Made by a program: the position numbers and the translations under genes
Shown here: piece after piece, positions 59,991-64,000 of the stretch
Layout: the number at the start of each line of letters is the position of its first letter
Numbering within the stretch: the stretch's first letter is position 1
Assembly: GCA_022702705.1 (NCBI GenBank)
Contig: CM040428.1
Span: forward strand, 94,546,287-94,610,286
Source: Papilionanthe hookeriana x Papilionanthe teres
Taxonomy: Eukaryota; Streptophyta; Magnoliopsida; Asparagales; Orchidaceae
Length of the DNA stretch: 64,000 bases
Direction: 5' to 3'
Notes under the pieces: model-generated
What the model saw: the letters and a program-made list of their open reading frames with translations, nothing else
Database searches by the model: none
What the model was told of the DNA's origin: nothing

Positions 59991-61223
59991 CAATCTCTAT
60001 TAAATTTTAATCTCACTCGTATTCGTCATTACCCTCTTTTATCTTTCTCTCTCACTCTATATGCCCCTCACTTAACCTCTCTATCCCCATCTCCTTTTTC
60101 TCACTTTCCTCTCCACTTCTCTCTCACACACTTCTCCTTCGTCGCTCCCTCCCTCTCTCTTCAATTCAGCTCACCTTTTTCTCTCTTTCTCACTAATTGT
60201 TATCACTTTCACTTACGCTCCGTACTATTGCTCCCTCTTCTCTCACCATTTCTCTTCGGGGCCATCCTCCCACCCTCTCTCCTCTCTCTCCCCTCCCTTC
60301 CCTTTCTCTCACTCAAGGTATTCTATAATCTCTCTTCACTTTCTCTCCCTCTCTCCCTTTACATCTCTACTTTGCTCTCCCTCTCTCTCCCGTCGTTCAC
60401 TCTCTCTTGCTCTATCTACGAGCACTCTATTTCTCTAACACTCTTTCTGCTTTTCCCTCTACTCTCTATTTCTTTCTCTACCACTCATGCTCTCTTTCTA
60501 ACTTTATTATATCTCTTTTCTCACTTATTTGCCTATGTTGCCTTTATTCACTCTCTTTCTCTCCCTCTATCCCTACACTCTCTCACTCTTCCGCTCCTTA
60601 ACTTCTCTCTCCGTCTCGCACTCTCTCTCGCCCTTCTCTCTCTCTCCCATTATTCCTCACCTTCTCTCACACATCTCTTCCTCTCTCTCTCCTCTCTCTC
60701 CCTTTTCACTCCCTCCCGCCCTCTCTCTCTCTCTCTCTCTCCTTATATCTCACTCTTTTCTCGCTCTCTCCAAACTTTTATATATATATCTCTCTCACTA
60801 CCTCACCAACTCTCTTGCTCTTCATCTCTCCGGCTCTCTCCCGCTCCCCATTTTCTCTCGATCCCTTTTATTTCTCTTTCACTCTCGCACTTTCATCAAT
60901 TTTTTCCGTTTCTCGCTTTATTTCTTTCTCCCTTCCCTCCCCTTTCCCTCTCTTCCTCTCTCTACCATACTCTCTCCTTCTCTCATTTTCTCTTTATCCC
61001 CATTACTTCATGACGTCCTCCTTACTTTTCTTTCCACCTCATAACTTCTCTTCTCCTTTTTGTCTCTCTTAATCTCATTTCCTTACTCCCAATTGTCTTT
61101 TCCTCGCTCTACATTTCCTTCTTGATTTTTTTATCCCTCTCTTCTTTTTGCCTTTATCTTATCTCTCTCTCTCACTCTCTCCCACACTCACTCTATCCTC
61201 TCCAACTATCTTATAAGCCAGTG

Positions 61224-61242
61224 AATATATATATATATATTA
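61224..61242 (+). repeat. (AT)n tract inside the inverted repeat
   Basis: A short ATATAT run after 'cttataagccagtga'. It sits opposite the longer AT tract at 29,167-29,200 of the partner arm. Confidence 0.85.
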
Positions 61243-64000
61243 TCTCCCTCTCAAAAATATCTCTCAGCCTCCCTATTTAATTTTCTTCTCTCTCAGCTTA
61301 TTATCTTCCTCTCCTTTTCTTCGTTCTTCCTAGCCTGTGTTTTGCTCTTCCATTCTCGTATGTTATCTTCTCTCACTTTTCTTTCTCTATTAGCCTCTAT
61401 TTCCCTCTCCTTTTTTGCTCCTGCCTCTATTCAATTTCATTCACTTTACCACTCCCTCTCTTTCTAACTCTATATTCTCTCTCTCGTGAGCACTCTTATA
61501 TCTTATCCTCACTTTTTCTTCTCATCTATCCCCCACTGTCTCTCTCTCAATTACCCTCCCTTCCTCCCTTCCTTATTCTCACCCTCCCCTATCTCTCACT
61601 CTTCTTATCTTCCCTTCCTTTTTTCCTCTAGCTCACTATCTCTCGTCTATCTTCCTTCACACATTCTGTTATCTCTACTTTTCTAACTCTATCTACCACT
61701 ATCACTCCCTCTCTTCAATCTCTCTCACTTCTCCCTCTCTATCTTTCACGTTATACCTAATCATTCTTTTAAGCACTTTGATTACTCTCTTTTCCATTAC
61801 ACTTAATCGCGCACACACACACTCCCTTTCTATTTATCTTACTCTCTCTTTTCTCACTCTCTCTCTTCAATCCCACTCTTCATCTTATATCACTCACTCT
61901 TAATCGTTCCCTCTCGTTCTCACTTTTTGTTCCTTCTCTCTCCTTATCACTTTATCAGTTTCTCTTCTTTCTCTCATTTCACTTTTTCCCTCCATATATC
62001 CCCCACTCTCTCACTCACTTTCCTCCTCTTCTCTGTATGTCTCCTCTGTCTCTCTTTTTCACACAGCCTCTCCTTCTCCGTCTTGATCTCTCTTCATCTC
62101 TTCGACTCAATCACTTGCTCACCTTCCGTCTCTCCCTCCACACCCCTCTTCTTACTCTATTATTCCTCATTCACTTTTTCTTCTATTTCTATCTCTTTTC
62201 TGTCTCAATCCTCACTCTTAATTATCTCTCACTCCATTGGTCTATCTCTCACTCTCTACTCTTTATTTCATGTTATCTTACCCTTCTCTCTCTTGATCTC
62301 TATTTTGTCACTCGTCATCTCTCTTTCTATGTCCCATTCTCACACACTCACTCTCCAACTTTTTTCTCTCTCGTTCCCTCTCTTCTCTCTCATTTTTTTT
62401 CACTTTCTCTCTCCCTTTAACCTCTCCCTCCCTATGTCTCACCCCTATCTCTCACTCTCTTTCCTTACTCATCCTCTCACTCTCTCACTCTCTCAATATA
62501 TATCTCTCTCGCTTTCCTCTTCACTCACTAAACTCTTCATTCCTTACCTCTCTCTCTCTCTCTCTCTTGTCTGTCTCCCTCCCTCATTTCCCTCCCTCAC
62601 ACTCTCTCCCTTCCCACCTCCTAATATCTCTTTTTCTCTCTTGTCCCTCTCTCTCATCCCTCTTTTTATATCCTCTTCCTCTCTTTTCTCTTCCACTGCC
62701 TTTACAGTCCCTTTCATTTTTCCCACTATTGTTCTTATTATTACTCCCACACTCTCCCTCTATCTTTCTCACTCCATCATTCCTGCCCTCTATAGGTCTC
62801 TCTTATGTAGCTCACCCTTCTCTCTCCATCTTACTCTCTCTCTTGAGCTCTCACACACACTCATGCACTCTCTCACAAATACTCTCTCAATTCTCTCCCT
62901 CTTAAGCTCCATTTATTGATCTCTATCTCACTTTCTCTACCATCTTACTCTTTCTCTCAATACCCATTACTATTATTCTCTCTCCCTTGCTCTCTCTCGT
63001 CGATCTCTCTTTCGCACTCTATTCTCTTTTCTATCTTATGCTCTCTCTTCACTTCATCTCATTCTTTCTTTCCATATATCCTCCTCACTCTTTTTTCCTC
63101 TCTACTGCTTCCATCCTTCCCAGCCGTCTCTTCCCTCTCTTCTCTCCCCTCTCCATCATCCCTTCAACCCTCCCTCCCTCTCTTTCACCATCTCCCTTCG
63201 TCTCCCTTTCTCTTACTCTCTCTCCCAAGCAATTCTTCTATTCTCTCTATCGCGTTACGTCTCACTCACTCTCCCTTACTCAATCTTTCCCCGCCTTTCT
63301 TCTCTATATTTCCTTTTCACTTTTTGACACTTTCTCCTGTATCGCTCTCCTCCTTCGCTCCTTCCTCTCTCATTCTCACAACATTGCTCTCTCTTTCATT
63401 CTCCGTTTTATTTCTCACATACCTCTAACTTTTTTCTTATGTTTCCCTCTCACTCTCTTCCTCACATACACACACAATCTCTCTCTTGCTCAATCGTTCT
63501 CTCCCAATCCCTCACATGGACCTCATCTTTCCCGCTCCAATTTTTATCTCTTTCTAATCCCTATGTCCTCTCTCTCATTGTTTCTCACATTCTCTCACCC
63601 TTCTCTCTCTCTCCTCTATCTAACTCTCGTTTCCTTATTCTTGTTCTCATCTCTCCCTCTCTTTCTATATATCTCTCTCGATCCCTCCCTCGCTCTCTCA
63701 TTCATTTTTGATCTCTATCTCACTCTTCTCTTCCTCTGTAGCTCACAATCTCTCTCCCTTTCGCACCCCGATTTCTTTTTTTCTCGTCCTCTCACTTCCC
63801 CTCTATAATTCTTACTTACATTCATGTCCTCTCTACGTCTCCCCCTTTGTAGCTCACCCTTCTCTCTCCATCTCACACACACACATACACCCTCACTCAC
63901 AATCTTTCTCCCTTTCACCCTCTTTAGCTCTATTTCCTCGCTTCTCTATCTCACACACTCTAACTCTCATGTTCCTTCTCGATCACTCTATCCTATCTCT

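Larger units (their letters stand above)
58946..61599 (+). repeat. Large inverted repeat, right arm (partner 28,797-31,500)
   Basis: Reverse-complement homologue of 28,797-31,500. Marks in this arm are 'ctcgcatcta' (58,975), 'gacgtc' (61,012), the AT tract (61,224) and 'ctcgtgagcactcttatatc' (about 61,485). Homology ends at 'ctatctctca' near 61,599, opposite the strand switch at 28,797. Here the CT sequence simply continues. Confidence 0.9.
56685..64000 (-). repeat. Pyrimidine-rich (CT) block Y5
   Basis: C/T-rich from the switch at 'gagctagtcctc' to the end of the window. No gene is supported; frames up to 661 codons are Ser/Leu-rich repeat translation. The 'tatgtagctcac' motif (inverted 'gagctacata') recurs near 57,998, 58,810, 62,810 and 63,848, followed each time by 'cacacacactcata'-like sequence. 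Confidence 0.9.

Overview
The window looks like nuclear DNA of a flowering plant. The only recognisable protein-coding material is a decayed plant-type Ty3/gypsy retrotransposon at about 48,546-53,892. A second unique insert, at about 40,518-41,059, resembles common plant DNA-transposon debris. I found no intact host gene, tRNA, rRNA or CRISPR array. The many long open frames elsewhere encode only Ser/Leu/Phe/His-rich protein on the pyrimidine strand or Arg/Glu/Lys-rich protein on the purine strand. They exist because a GA/CT sequence has few stop codons, and they are not annotated as genes.

About 58 of the 64 kb is one kind of sequence: a degenerate, strongly strand-asymmetric purine (GA-rich) / pyrimidine (CT-rich) repeat. 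It is laid out as ten blocks with nine abrupt strand switches. Purine blocks on the + strand are 1-4,465; 9,699-21,868; 28,797-40,036; 42,132-45,460; and 48,051-56,684 (interrupted by the retrotransposon). Pyrimidine blocks are 4,466-9,698; 21,869-28,796; 40,037-42,131 (interrupted by the unique insert); 45,461-48,050; and 56,685-64,000.

The blocks are not simple microsatellite. By eye they share a set of landmark motifs that recur in fixed order and at nearly constant spacing, on whichever strand is purine-rich. Four landmarks (named A, H, D and C here) lie about 380-435, 275-315 and 175-210 bases apart in at least five copies. The repeat is therefore a diverged higher-order satellite or segmental repeat at least 2 kb long, in both orientations.

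Aligning the landmarks reveals large duplications. Inverted pairs are 21,869-25,520 / 31,501-35,240, 28,797-31,500 / 58,946-61,599, and 17,821-19,275 / 27,440-28,796. A direct pair, 8,889-10,190 / 47,199-48,538, carries the same strand-switch junction in both copies. Several duplication ends coincide with strand switches, so the switches look like old inversion or inverted-duplication breakpoints.

The retrotransposon is circularly permuted. The C-terminal tail of its polyprotein comes first, then LTR/leader-like DNA, then gag, protease, reverse transcriptase, RNase H and part of integrase. Both ends abut GA repeat. All coordinates of repeat arms are by-eye estimates, good to roughly 10-30 bases.
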